Assembly (NCBI GenBank): GCA_003152015.1
Contig: PLZF01000047.1
Coordinates: 61,028 to 125,027, forward strand
Direction of reading: 5' to 3'
DNA length: 64,000 bases
Source of the DNA: Acidimicrobiaceae bacterium
GTDB taxonomy: Bacteria > Actinomycetota > Acidimicrobiia > Acidimicrobiales > RAAP-2
Below the pieces are notes generated by a model. The model was not told the origin of the DNA. It worked only from the letters and a program-made list of their open reading frames with translations, and did not search any database. Both the position numbers and the translations under genes were made by a program. Of the stretch, positions 42,848 to 51,836 are shown in pieces (position 1 is the stretch's first letter; each line of letters begins with the position of its first letter).

Positions 42848-44050
42848 GTGGATATCGATGGTGCAGTAACCCTGATGCCGGATCGGTCCGGACCGCAGAG
42901 TCCGCCCCCGGCGCAGGCGGCACCGGACGGGCTCGATCAGTTTCGCGCTTCACTGACCGACTGGCTGAGCGCCAACCTCACCCAGGAGGTGGTGGCGTCC
43001 GGTCGCGGCGGTCTGGTGGTCGCCGAAACCATCGAGATCCTGAGGGCATGGAACCGCACTCTGGCCGATGCCGGGTGGGCGGCGATCTCGTGGCCCGCTG
43101 AGTATGGCGGCCGCGACGCCACAGTTGCCGAGCAGTTGGCGTTCCATGAGGTGATGACCGAGGCTCAAGCCCCGGGCCCGGTGAACGCCATCGGCGTGGC
43201 CAACATTGCTCCCGCCATTTTGGCTTTCGGCACTGCCGAGCAAAAGGACAGGTATCTGGCACCCATGCTCCGAGGCGACGAGATCTGGTGCCAGGGCATG
43301 TCCGAGCCCGATGCCGGTTCTGACCTTGCCTCACTGAAGACCAGTGCCGTTGCCGACAATGACGGGTTCGTCGTCAACGGGCAGAAGACTTGGAACAGCC
43401 TCGGGCAGTTCGCCGACTGGTGCCAGCTCTATGTACGTACCGACCCATCGGTCCCCAAGCACAAGGGCATCACCTGCCTCCTGGTCGATATGAGATCCGC
43501 CGGCGTCGAGGTGCGACCGGTGCGGACCATGGCCGGTGATTCGAGCTTCTCCGAGATTTTCCTCACCGATGTGCGGGTGCCGAACACTGCGCTTCTCGGA
43601 TCGATCCACCAGGGTTGGCGCGTGGCCATGACCACCCTCAGCCACGAGCGGGCCGGGGTGGCCCGCCTCCATCTGGGACTGACCGCCAGGTTCAACGAGT
43701 TGTTGGACGATGCCCGTTCCGCGGGGGTGGTGGCGACCCCCGTGCAGCGCGACCGGTTGGCCCGGCTCTTTGCCTACATCTCCACCATGCGGTGGATGAC
43801 GACCCGTGAGTTGGAGGCGATCGGCGGTGGTGGCCAGCCGTCCCCGGCCATGGGGAGCGTGGCCAAGCTCATGTGGGCCCAGGCGACCCAGGAGCTGGCC
43901 GACCTGGCAGTGGGACTGCTCGGGACCGGTGCGCTCGCCGGCCCGTGGACAAAGAATCTGGCCGCAGCACCGGCGGTGTCGATCGCCGGCGGTACCAGTG
44001 AGATCAACCGGAACATCGTGGCTGAGCAAGGCCTGGGGCTACCCCGGTGA
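42848..44050 (+). CDS. Acyl-CoA dehydrogenase
   Basis: 400 residues. SEPDAGSDLASLKTSAV, NGQKTWNSLGQFADW and the C-terminal SIAGGTSEINRNIVAEQGLG are family hallmarks of the longer actinobacterial acyl-CoA dehydrogenases. An extended N-terminus of about 30 residues is Pro-rich. GTG start, with a G-rich stretch upstream. It oxidises an acyl-CoA to the enoyl-CoA, with FAD bound between the middle and C-terminal domains. First gene of a run with SDR, thioesterase, ALDH and CoA-transferase. Confidence 0.9.
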   Translation: MDIDGAVTLMPDRSGPQSPPPAQAAPDGLDQFRASLTDWLSANLTQEVVASGRGGLVVAETIEILRAWNRTLADAGWAAISWPAEYGGRDATVAEQLAFHEVMTEAQAPGPVNAIGVANIAPAILAFGTAEQKDRYLAPMLRGDEIWCQGMSEPDAGSDLASLKTSAVADNDGFVVNGQKTWNSLGQFADWCQLYVRTDPSVPKHKGITCLLVDMRSAGVEVRPVRTMAGDSSFSEIFLTDVRVPNTALLGSIHQGWRVAMTTLSHERAGVARLHLGLTARFNELLDDARSAGVVATPVQRDRLARLFAYISTMRWMTTRELEAIGGGGQPSPAMGSVAKLMWAQATQELADLAVGLLGTGALAGPWTKNLAAAPAVSIAGGTSEINRNIVAEQGLGLPR

Positions 44051-44138
44051 ACGAGGTGTTCGCCGGGGACCGGTGCTGTCACCCGTCCGCCCGGTTTCGT
44101 AGCTACGACCTGCAGGCCAATGAAAGAGAGGGACGACC

Positions 44139-44963
44139 ATGACATCAGTGTGGGACTACGAGGGCAGACGAGTCATTGTCAGTGGCGGCGGGGGCGCCGG
44201 CATGGGTGCGGCGACCGTCCGGGAGTTGGGCCAACTCGGCGCCGAGATCCACGTCATCGACTTGAAGGAACCACCGGTGGACGTGGCCAGCTACCAGTGC
44301 GTGGACCTGCGTGACCCCGATGCCATCGCCGGCGCCGTCGAGACGATCGGGGGAACGATCGATGCATTGTTCAACTGCGCCGGTCTCCCCGGGGGCCGGT
44401 TCTCCGATTACGACACCATGCTGGTGAACTTCGCGGCCATGCGACATCTGACCGATCTGGTGGTGCCGCATATGGGCGAGGGCGCGGCCATTGCCAACAT
44501 TTCTTCGGGCGCGGGCGCGGCGTGGATGACCAACATCGCCAAGTGGATGCCGTTGGTCACCTGCGACGGCTTTGCCGAGACGGCCCGTTGGCTGAAGGAC
44601 CACCCCGAGGAGATCGCCAGTGGGTATGCCCCCTCAAAAGAGGCCATCATTGTCTGGACCATCTGGCGGTCGTTCGAGTTGGGCAAGTCGGGGATCCGCA
44701 TCAACTGCACCAGTCCCGGACCGACCGATACCCCGATGATGCCGGACTTCGAGGAGCAGGTGGGCAAGGCCTTCATGGACAACTATCCGATCCCGTTGGG
44801 TCACCGGGCCACGCCCGAGGAGCAGGCCTACCCGCTCATCTATCTGAACTCCCGGGCGGCTTCGGCCATCACCGGCGAGAACATCCTCACCGATGGCGGC
44901 ACCATGGGAGCCATGACGGTGGGCACCATGGACATATCGGCGTTCGGGGCCTTCCCCGAATGA
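44139..44963 (+). CDS. SDR family oxidoreductase (hydroxysteroid-dehydrogenase-like)
   Basis: 274 residues. Cofactor loop VSGGGGAGMGAATVRELG, structural NCAG (LFNCAGLPGG), catalytic Ser (NISSGAGAAW) and the YxxxK pair (SGYAPSKEAIIVW) are present. The long substrate loop after the Ser (about 130-160) and the overall layout resemble 3-alpha-hydroxysteroid dehydrogenase/carbonyl reductase members. It oxidises a secondary alcohol with NAD(P). The ATG follows GAGAGGG. The thioesterase gene overlaps by 4 bases. Confidence 0.88.
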   Translation: MTSVWDYEGRRVIVSGGGGAGMGAATVRELGQLGAEIHVIDLKEPPVDVASYQCVDLRDPDAIAGAVETIGGTIDALFNCAGLPGGRFSDYDTMLVNFAAMRHLTDLVVPHMGEGAAIANISSGAGAAWMTNIAKWMPLVTCDGFAETARWLKDHPEEIASGYAPSKEAIIVWTIWRSFELGKSGIRINCTSPGPTDTPMMPDFEEQVGKAFMDNYPIPLGHRATPEEQAYPLIYLNSRAASAITGENILTDGGTMGAMTVGTMDISAFGAFPE

Positions 44964-45817
44964 ACGAGATTCCCGAGGCGTTTCGTCTCGAGCAGGTGGG
45001 GGAGCACCGGTTCCGGGCATCCAGCATCGGTGACCCGACCGTGCACGACGTGGTGTTCGGTGGCCAGATCATGGCGCAGATGATCCTCGCCTCCGGCTTG
45101 GGCTCGGTGGGCAAGGACGTCACGTCCATCCACACCATCTTCGCCCGCAGTGCCAGCCTTTCGGTGCCCATCGACATCGAGGTGGACGTGATGCACGATG
45201 GGCGCACCCTCGGCAGTGAGACGGTCACCGTCCGCCAGGGGGACCGGTTGTGTGCCCGTGGGCTCGTCCTCCGGCACGCCGAGGAGCCCGATCTCATCCG
45301 TCACCAGGCCCCCATGCCCGAGGTCGACGGCCCCGACATGGCCCCGGCCACCGGGCAGGACATGCTGGTGGCCCCGGGGACCGAACTTCGAGTGGTCGGA
45401 GGTGTGAACACCTGGGACCCAGAGTCTCCGGTGGGTGCTTCCGAGCTGTTCGTCTGGATCCGGCTCCCGGTCGGCCTCGGCGACTTCACCCTCACCCAGG
45501 CCATGTTGGCCTACGCCACCGACGGATTTCTCATCGGCACGGCCATGCGCTCCCATGCCGGTATCGGTCAGAATATGGCCCACCGTTCCATTGCCACCGG
45601 CGTGGTATCGCACACTCTTACCTTCCATGACCGCTTCGAGGCCGGAGCGTGGCTGCTGATGGCCCATGAGGGCGCCCATGCCGGACGAGGCCGAAGTTAT
45701 GGGAGGGCTCAGGTCTTCACCGAGGACGGCAGGGCGGTGGCCTCGTTCGTCCAGGAGAGCCTCATCCGTGATGCCCACCCAGAGGGCAGCACATCCACTG
45801 CAGGGAGAAGAAATTGA
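44960..45817 (+). CDS. Acyl-CoA thioesterase, TesB-like double hotdog
   Basis: 285 residues with two hotdog repeats. The first has VVFGGQIMAQMILASG. The second has LAYATDGFLIG (the Asp position of the TesB active site) and ends with VASFVQESLIRD (the Gln position). The segment that supplies the Thr in E. coli TesB reads HEGAHAGRGRSYG here, so that residue appears changed. It hydrolyses acyl-CoA to acid and CoA, perhaps releasing end products or recovering CoA. ATGA overlap upstream, TGATG overlap with the aldehyde dehydrogenase. Confidence 0.85.
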   Translation: MNEIPEAFRLEQVGEHRFRASSIGDPTVHDVVFGGQIMAQMILASGLGSVGKDVTSIHTIFARSASLSVPIDIEVDVMHDGRTLGSETVTVRQGDRLCARGLVLRHAEEPDLIRHQAPMPEVDGPDMAPATGQDMLVAPGTELRVVGGVNTWDPESPVGASELFVWIRLPVGLGDFTLTQAMLAYATDGFLIGTAMRSHAGIGQNMAHRSIATGVVSHTLTFHDRFEAGAWLLMAHEGAHAGRGRSYGRAQVFTEDGRAVASFVQESLIRDAHPEGSTSTAGRRN

Positions 45818-47319
45818 TGACGGATCAGAACGACACGCCGGCCGGACCCACCGGAGAGACCCGGATGCTCATCGACGGCGAGCTGGTTCCGGCCGCCTCG
45901 GGCAAGCAATTCGACAATGTCAATCCGGCCACCGAGGACGTGCTCGGTCAGGTGGCCGACGCCGGTCACGAGGACATGGACCGTGCCATCGGAAGCGCCC
46001 GCCGGGCCTTTGACGAGACGGACTGGTCCACCGACAAGAAGTTCCGCCAGCGGTGCCTGGCCCAATTGCAGGACGCGCTCGAAGAGGAACACGAGTTGCT
46101 CCGGGCTGAGCTGGTGGCTGAAGTGGGGACACCTGTGCTCCTGACCTACGGGCCTCAACTCGACGCTCCCTTGGCCGAGGGCCTGACATGGCCGGCCCGG
46201 TTCATCGACGAGTTCCCCTGGGAGCGCGACCTTCCTGAAGGGACGGCGTTCGGCACCCGTAGTTGGCGCAAGGTGGTCAAGGAGGCGGTCGGGGTGGTGG
46301 CGGCCATCGTGCCGTGGAACTACCCCTTCGAGGTGACCATCAACAAGCTGGGCCAAGCGTTGGCCACCGGCAACTCGGTGATCCTGAAGGCGGCCCCCCT
46401 CACACCGTGGAACGCCACCCGCATCGGTCGGCTGGTGGCGGAGAAGACCGACATCCCGGCCGGGATCCTTCAGGTGGTGACCACGTCGGACAACACGGTG
46501 GCCGAGGACCTCATCACCGACCCACGGGTCGATCTGGTGTCCTTCACCGGTTCCACCGCGGTGGGCCGGCGCATCATGGAGAAAGGGGCACCCACGCTGA
46601 AGCGGCTGTTCCTCGAGCTCGGAGGCAAGTCGGCCGACATCGTGCTGGAAGACGCCGACTTCGCCGCCAAGCTGTCCATGGCCTGGACGGTATGCGTCCA
46701 CGGCGGGCAGGGATGCGTGATGCTCACCCGGATGCTGCTGCCGCGGTCCCGTTACGACGAGGGAATTGCCGCCATGGAAGAGGGGTTCCGGACCATGGCC
46801 TACGGGGACCCGACCGATGCGTCCAACCTGCAGGGGCCGCAGATCAGCGCCGCCCAACGCCAACGGGTGCTGGACCTCATCGAGTCCGGCGTGGACGAGG
46901 GGGCCCGGGTGGTGGTGGGCGGTGGGCGTCCGGCCCACCTGGACAAGGGGTTCTATGTGGAGCCGACCCTTATCGCCGACGTCGACAATTCGATGAGAAT
47001 CGCCCAGGAGGAGATCTTCGGGCCCGTTCTGGTGGTGGTGCCTTTCGAGGACGACGACGATGCAGTCCGCATTGCCAATGAGAATCAGTACGGACTCGGT
47101 TGCGGTGTGACCTCCGGCTCGGAGGAACGGGCCCTGTCGGTGGCGAGAAGGATCCGGGCCGGCACCGCCTCGGTGAACGGGGGGGTGTGGTACGGAGCCG
47201 ATGCCCCCTTTGGTGGCTACAAGGCCAGCGGCGTCGGCAGGCAGAACGGGCTGGAGGGATTCGAGCAGTACACGGAGACCAAGACGATCGCCGGCGGGTT
47301 GCCACCACTATCCCAATAG
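45817..47319 (+). CDS. Aldehyde dehydrogenase
   Basis: 500 residues. VAAIVPWNYPFEVTINKLGQ, FTGSTAVGRR, the general base Glu at about 267 (LELGGKSADIV), and the nucleophile Cys at about 300 (GGQGCVMLTR) define an NAD(P)-dependent aldehyde dehydrogenase. The C-terminal PFGGYKASGVGRQNG is typical. It turns an aldehyde into the acid, which the following CoA-transferase could activate. The ATG shares a base with the thioesterase stop. Confidence 0.93.
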   Translation: MTDQNDTPAGPTGETRMLIDGELVPAASGKQFDNVNPATEDVLGQVADAGHEDMDRAIGSARRAFDETDWSTDKKFRQRCLAQLQDALEEEHELLRAELVAEVGTPVLLTYGPQLDAPLAEGLTWPARFIDEFPWERDLPEGTAFGTRSWRKVVKEAVGVVAAIVPWNYPFEVTINKLGQALATGNSVILKAAPLTPWNATRIGRLVAEKTDIPAGILQVVTTSDNTVAEDLITDPRVDLVSFTGSTAVGRRIMEKGAPTLKRLFLELGGKSADIVLEDADFAAKLSMAWTVCVHGGQGCVMLTRMLLPRSRYDEGIAAMEEGFRTMAYGDPTDASNLQGPQISAAQRQRVLDLIESGVDEGARVVVGGGRPAHLDKGFYVEPTLIADVDNSMRIAQEEIFGPVLVVVPFEDDDDAVRIANENQYGLGCGVTSGSEERALSVARRIRAGTASVNGGVWYGADAPFGGYKASGVGRQNGLEGFEQYTETKTIAGGLPPLSQ

Positions 47320-47374
47320 TTCGTACCAGGACCGTGAGGTCGTCGAAGCGTCCGCCATCGAAAAGGAGAACACA

Positions 47375-48592
47375 GTGAAGGGCATCATGAGCGGTATCCG
47401 AGTAGTCGAGGTGGCGGCATGGACTTACGTACCGATAGCCGGGGCGGTCCTGGCCGAGTGGGGTGCCGATGTCATCAAAATCGAACACCCCGAGGTCGGT
47501 GACCCCCAACGGGGCCTGGTGAACTCCGGGCTGGTCCCCAGCGGGCCGGGCGGGGTCAACCACATGATGGAGCTGCCCAACCGGGGGAAGCGCAGTGTCG
47601 GCCTCAATCTGAAGACCGAAGAAGGTCACGCCCTCCTCCTCAAGTTGGTGGAGAGCGCCGACGTCTTCTTGACCAATTTCCGTCCGCAGGCCCGCACCAA
47701 ACTGAAGATCGACGTGGAGGACATCCGGGCTGTCAACCCCGACATCATCTATGTGCGGGGCTCGGCCAACGGCCAACGCGGGCCGGAGTCGAAGAGGGGT
47801 GGGTATGACAACTCCACCTTCTGGGGACGCGGAGGGTCGGCCGACATCCTCAGTGCCCCCGGGGAGTACCCGACAAGCCAGCCGGGACCGGGGTACGGGG
47901 ATGTCATCGGAGGCCTGACCATTGCCGGTGGGGTATCGGCCGCCCTCTTCCACCGCCAGCGAACCGGGGAAGCTGTCACTGTCGACAATTCGTTGTTGGC
48001 CAACGGAATCTGGGCCACCGGGGCGACAGTGTTGGCCGCCGACCTCTTCGGGTTCAGCCGCATGCCACGCGGGGACCGGACCAAGATGCCAAATCCGCTG
48101 GTCAATAACTACAAGACCAAGGACGACCGCTTCCTGTCCCTCATCATGCTCGAATCAGACAGGTTCTGGGCCGACCTGGTCATCAAGATCGGTCGACCGG
48201 AGTTGGCCGATGATCCCCGCTTCGTGGACTCGGTGGTGCGGGCCCAGAACTGCCAGGAGTGCGTTATCACCCTCGACGAGATCTTCGCCGGTCGCACCCT
48301 TGACGAGTGGAAGCCGATCCTCTTCGAGGTGGAAGGGGTGTGGGCTCCGGTACAGACGGCCAGCGAGTTGTTGGAGGACCCCCAGGTCCTCGCCAACGAC
48401 TACATCCGGGAGGTCACCTCGGCGTCGGGGACGACCTTCCACATGGTGGCGTCACCGCTGCAGTTCAATGAGCAACCGCCGGACCTCACCCGGGCACCCG
48501 ACCACGGGGAACACACCGACCAGGTCCTCGAGGAGTTGGGCCTGGACATGGACGCCATCCTCGATCTCAAACTCAAAGGGGCCGTGCTCTGA
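47375..48592 (+). CDS. Family III CoA-transferase (CaiB/BaiF type)
   Basis: 405 residues in normal family order, in contrast to the permuted protein at 4217. N-terminal Rossmann segment VVEVAAWTYVPIAGAVLAEW, then GADVIKIEHPEVGDPQRG, and the catalytic Asp at about 145 (GGYDNSTFWGRGG). It transfers CoA from a donor acyl-CoA to a carboxylic acid. The GTG at 47375 follows AAAAGGAG. It is the last gene of the 42848 run and converges on the crotonase at 48598. Confidence 0.9.
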   Translation: MKGIMSGIRVVEVAAWTYVPIAGAVLAEWGADVIKIEHPEVGDPQRGLVNSGLVPSGPGGVNHMMELPNRGKRSVGLNLKTEEGHALLLKLVESADVFLTNFRPQARTKLKIDVEDIRAVNPDIIYVRGSANGQRGPESKRGGYDNSTFWGRGGSADILSAPGEYPTSQPGPGYGDVIGGLTIAGGVSAALFHRQRTGEAVTVDNSLLANGIWATGATVLAADLFGFSRMPRGDRTKMPNPLVNNYKTKDDRFLSLIMLESDRFWADLVIKIGRPELADDPRFVDSVVRAQNCQECVITLDEIFAGRTLDEWKPILFEVEGVWAPVQTASELLEDPQVLANDYIREVTSASGTTFHMVASPLQFNEQPPDLTRAPDHGEHTDQVLEELGLDMDAILDLKLKGAVL

Positions 48593-48597
48593 TCAGG

Positions 48598-49413
48598 TCA
48601 GCGGAGACGCCAGTCAATTCGTGTTCCCGACGAGAAGCGCTCCTGGCCCTCGGCCAGGGTGGCGGGATCGGTCCCGATGTTGGTGAACAAGAAGGCGTGA
48701 TCGAGCGCTTGGCGCCGGGTCAGCTCCAGTCCGGTCCACAGGGCCCGGACGGTGCCCTGTACCGCCAGGGCAGGTTGACCGGCGATGGCGCCAGCCGCCC
48801 ACGCCGTCCGGGAGTGGAGCTCGGCGGAAGGTACGACTTCGGAGACCAGGCCGACCTGGTGGGCCCGGTTGGCCGACATGCGTTCGTGGGCACCCAGCAA
48901 CGACAGCCGCACAACCTCCTGGAACGGCATCTTGTGAAGCAGAAAAATGGGTTCGAAGGCGGCGGGCATGCCGTAGGTGACATGGGGGTCGAAAAAGGTG
49001 GCGTGATCGGCGGCAATAATGAAGTCCACTTCGCCGAGGAGGTAGAAGGCTCCTCCGCACGCCATACCGTTGACTGCGGCGATCACCGGCTTCCAGAGGT
49101 CATTGGATTTGGGGCAGACGCTCTTGCCCGGGTCGTCGAAGTCCCAGGGCGTGTTGTAGCCGGGGAGCTTTCCTGGCGGCAGGTCGTCCATCGATTCGAT
49201 CTGACCACGGTCCAGGCCGGTGCAGAATGCCTTCTCACCACTTCCGGTGAGCACCACGCAGCGGACATCGTCGTTTTTCCGAAGCATCGACCACAGTTCC
49301 CGGAGTTCGATCTGCATCACCGAGTCGAAGGCGTTGTAGGCCTCGGGGCGATTGAGGGTGACCCATGCCACGCCGTCTGATTCTTCGTAGAGGAGGGTCT
49401 CTCGCTTGGACAT
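48598..49413 (-). CDS. Enoyl-CoA hydratase/isomerase family protein
   Basis: 271 residues. VAWVTLNRPEAYNAFDSV, first oxyanion-hole segment GSGEKAFCTGLDRGQ, second GMACGGAFYLLGEVDFIIA. The IPGAGG stretch is replaced by GMPAAFEPIF, so hydratase Glu residues are not obvious and another crotonase activity is possible. The long upstream in-frame extension is antisense to the P450 and is rejected; the ATG at 49413 is backed by a -10 box 7 bases before it. Divergent from the P450 at 49483. Confidence 0.85.
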   Translation of the reverse strand: MSKRETLLYEESDGVAWVTLNRPEAYNAFDSVMQIELRELWSMLRKNDDVRCVVLTGSGEKAFCTGLDRGQIESMDDLPPGKLPGYNTPWDFDDPGKSVCPKSNDLWKPVIAAVNGMACGGAFYLLGEVDFIIAADHATFFDPHVTYGMPAAFEPIFLLHKMPFQEVVRLSLLGAHERMSANRAHQVGLVSEVVPSAELHSRTAWAAGAIAGQPALAVQGTVRALWTGLELTRRQALDHAFLFTNIGTDPATLAEGQERFSSGTRIDWRLR

Positions 49414-49420
49414 GGCCGCG

Positions 49421-49426
49421 ATGCTA
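49421..49426 (-). promoter_or_regulatory. -10 box of a leaderless promoter (TAGCAT, minus strand)
   Basis: On the minus strand TAGCAT ends 7 bases before the ATG at 49413 with no ribosome binding site. This repeats the TANNNT-N6/7-start pattern. Confidence 0.5.
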
Positions 49427-49482
49427 TCGGTGGCCGATCGAGGGGCTGCCGTTCCGGCCCCCGGAAGAAGGGATGGAGCGCC

Positions 49483-50742
49483 ATGGGTGACGTTGAACCG
49501 ACCGCGGCTGACTTTGACCCCCACGCCGAAAGGTATCTGGATGGCCGCCACGCCACCTGGGCCGAACTGCGACGATGCCCGGTTTCGCGCAGCCCCCACT
49601 ACGGGGGATTCTGGGTGGTGAGCGGGTACGACGAGGTGGCCAAGGTGGCCCGCGATGACACCACATTCTCGAGCCGGTACGAACCGGCGCCTGTCGACGG
49701 TCTCGACTACCTGGGGATCACCGGGATCCCGCGGGCCCGAGGCATCCCACAAGCCGGCATTGCCGAAGCCGACCGGGACGTGCACGTTGCCCTCCGGCGA
49801 CTCCTCAATCCGTTTCTTCTTCCCGGCGCCATCGCGGCTCTCACCCCATTCATGGAGGCGACGACCACCTGGTTCCTCGACCAGAAGATCGGTGACGGCC
49901 AGATGGACATGGTGCTCGATTTCGCCAATCCGGTCCCGGCCGTCATCACCATGCAGCTGATTGGTCTCCCCTGTGACCAGTGGGCCCGGTATGCGGAGGT
50001 CTTCCATGGCACCGTGGCCTACGGCACACGGACCCCTGAACATCGCCAGGCCGTGGCCCTCATCCCGGCCATGATGATCGAGCTCGTGGCTGCGGTGGAG
50101 GAACGGAAGCGGAAGCCCCAAGCCGACATCCTCACCGAGCTGACCCGTCTGCGACTGGACGATGGCCGCTTGCTGACCGACGAACAGATCGGATCCGTGC
50201 TGTGGAACCTGGTCGGCGGAGGCCTGGACACCACCACGTCGTTGACATCCCTGGCGCTGCACCACCTCAACAGCGACGCCGGGGCGCGCCGGCGATTGGT
50301 CGAGAACCCGGACCTTCTTCCGACCGCCACCGAGGAGTACCTCCGTTTCTTCTGTGTCAATGAGACGCTCACCCGCACGGTCACCAAGGACACCGAACTC
50401 GGCGGCCAGCACCTTCGACGGGGCGACTATCTGATGGTGAGTTGGTTGTCCGCCAATCTCGACGAGAAGGTGTTCGAGGACGCCGAGGAACTGGTGCTGG
50501 ATCGGGCCCCCAACCGCCACCTGGCCTTCGGGATCGGGCCGCACCGGTGCATCGGCCTGCACATGGCGCGGGCTCTCTTTCAGATCATGATGCGCGAAGT
50601 ACTGAGCCGGATCCCCGACTATCAGATCGATACGGAGGCAACCCGCTTCTATCAGGGCAACCCCGAACTCACAGGGGTCGTCACCATGCCGACCACGTTC
50701 ACTCCGGGAGCCGTCACCGGTCGATCCGAGGCGCCTTTCTGA
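49483..50742 (+). CDS. Cytochrome P450
   Basis: 419 residues. I-helix VGGGLDTTTSL, ExxR in EEYLRFF, heme loop FGIGPHRCIG with the ligating Cys at about 356. The N-terminus (PHAERYLDGRHATWAELRRC) is soluble. It hydroxylates an unknown organic substrate. It is divergent from the crotonase at 48598 with 69 bases between, so the two may be co-regulated. A 36-codon open frame of protein-like composition follows directly after the stop. Confidence 0.93.
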   Translation: MGDVEPTAADFDPHAERYLDGRHATWAELRRCPVSRSPHYGGFWVVSGYDEVAKVARDDTTFSSRYEPAPVDGLDYLGITGIPRARGIPQAGIAEADRDVHVALRRLLNPFLLPGAIAALTPFMEATTTWFLDQKIGDGQMDMVLDFANPVPAVITMQLIGLPCDQWARYAEVFHGTVAYGTRTPEHRQAVALIPAMMIELVAAVEERKRKPQADILTELTRLRLDDGRLLTDEQIGSVLWNLVGGGLDTTTSLTSLALHHLNSDAGARRRLVENPDLLPTATEEYLRFFCVNETLTRTVTKDTELGGQHLRRGDYLMVSWLSANLDEKVFEDAEELVLDRAPNRHLAFGIGPHRCIGLHMARALFQIMMREVLSRIPDYQIDTEATRFYQGNPELTGVVTMPTTFTPGAVTGRSEAPF

Positions 50743-50852
50743 GGGATGCGCCGACCTGGCCGGAGCTCCTCGAAAAGCAGGCGGCGAGGTTGGTACGCGA
50801 TGGCCGCATCGACGAAGCTCGCTCGGTACTGCGCGAAATCGTCGACGGTTGA
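50739..50852 (+). other. Short protein-like open frame after the P450, possible remnant or C-terminal extension
   Basis: In the +1 frame relative to the P450 the sequence reads DAPTWPELLEKQAARLVRDG, continues RIDEARSVLREIV and stops at 50852. This looks like two amphipathic helices, unlike random GC-rich sequence. No ATG, GTG or TTG lies in frame near it. It may be the displaced tail of a longer gene, or a frameshifted extension of the P450. Confidence 0.3.
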
Positions 50853-51338
50853 TGGCCTCCTGTATGACGGTACCAAGCGCGTCGATGGGTTCGAGGCCGA
50901 TCGCCGCCGGCGGCGGTCACTCTCCGTGGTGCAGCGGAGGGGACGGGAGGGGACGGGTGCCACGTTCGCTCCACGTCGCGGCGAAAGCGGTTCCTCTGAT
51001 TGGCAAAGTGCCACGCAGCGTGTCGGTCTCATTCTTGGATGGGCAAATTGCAACCGATGCCAATTCGCCGCGACATGGAACGAAATCAACGTGCCGGCGC
51101 TCCCAGTGCTGCCAAGATCGACCACCAGGAAACCATCGCCCGAGGTGGGGTGGTTCAGCTACGAACATGACGGCTACGTCAATCTGCCTGGGCTCCTCGC
51201 CCGGCGGGTGGGATGAACTGGTCGGCATCCCGTAACTGTCGGCCGGCGCGCTAGGTTCGCGGCGGCCCCGACAGAGATGCCGGGCGCCAGTCCCGCCGGT
51301 TAGGGTGCGCAACTACTGGAAGACAAGGGAGGACTGAG
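50853..51338. other. Intergenic region with no supported gene
   Basis: About 490 bases between the short frame and the MaoC-like gene. Frames on both strands are open in places but lack coding character or recognisable motifs, and the middle (about 51000-51180) is less GC-rich than the flanks. It may be decayed or imported DNA. Confidence 0.5.
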
Positions 51339-51836
51339 GTGTCGCAAAGCGTCCTGAGTGAGATCATCGGCCAGCCGACGGGAAAATCGGTGGTGACCGT
51401 GGAACGCGGGCATCTGGCCACGTTTGCCGGGGCAGTCAAAGATGCCAGCCCGGTGTACCGGGACTCGCGGGCGGCCACCGGGGCCGGACTGGCCGGGATC
51501 CCGGCACCTCCGACCTATCCGTTCGTCATGGAGAACTTCGGTGTCTTTCCCGAACTTCAGCCATCCGATGCTCCTTCCGGCAATCCGATGGCGGCGGTGC
51601 TCGGTCCGCTGATGGCCAAGGGGGGCCTCATCCTCCACGGAGAACAGGAGTTCACCTACCACCGGCCGATTTTTGCCGGGGACGTTCTCGAAGGCGAAGG
51701 CAAGGTGGTGGACGCGTATCAAAAGGAGTCCAAGGGCAAGACGATGACCTTCGTCGTGGTGGAGACGGTGTGGACCGATCAGGCCACCGGGGATCCCGTC
51801 TGCACCTCGCGCATGAACATCATCCACCGCATCTGA
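51339..51836 (+). CDS. MaoC-like hotdog protein (N-terminal dehydratase domain type)
   Basis: 165 residues. DASPVYRDSRAATGAGLAGIPAPPTYPF is the start of the FAS1-like/MaoC N-terminal hotdog domain, and the later GEQEFTYHRPIFAGDVLEGE is its conserved strand. Such domains pair with a partner hotdog to hydrate enoyl-CoA, as in two-subunit steroid hydratases. The GTG at 51339 follows GGGAGG. It shares one base with the crotonase at 51836. Confidence 0.85.
   Translation: MSQSVLSEIIGQPTGKSVVTVERGHLATFAGAVKDASPVYRDSRAATGAGLAGIPAPPTYPFVMENFGVFPELQPSDAPSGNPMAAVLGPLMAKGGLILHGEQEFTYHRPIFAGDVLEGEGKVVDAYQKESKGKTMTFVVVETVWTDQATGDPVCTSRMNIIHRI

Noticed and set aside
49414..50562. Extension of the minus-strand crotonase to 654 codons
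   Set aside because: The extra part runs antisense to the P450 and lacks domain similarity. The ATG at 49413 with its own -10 box explains the gene.
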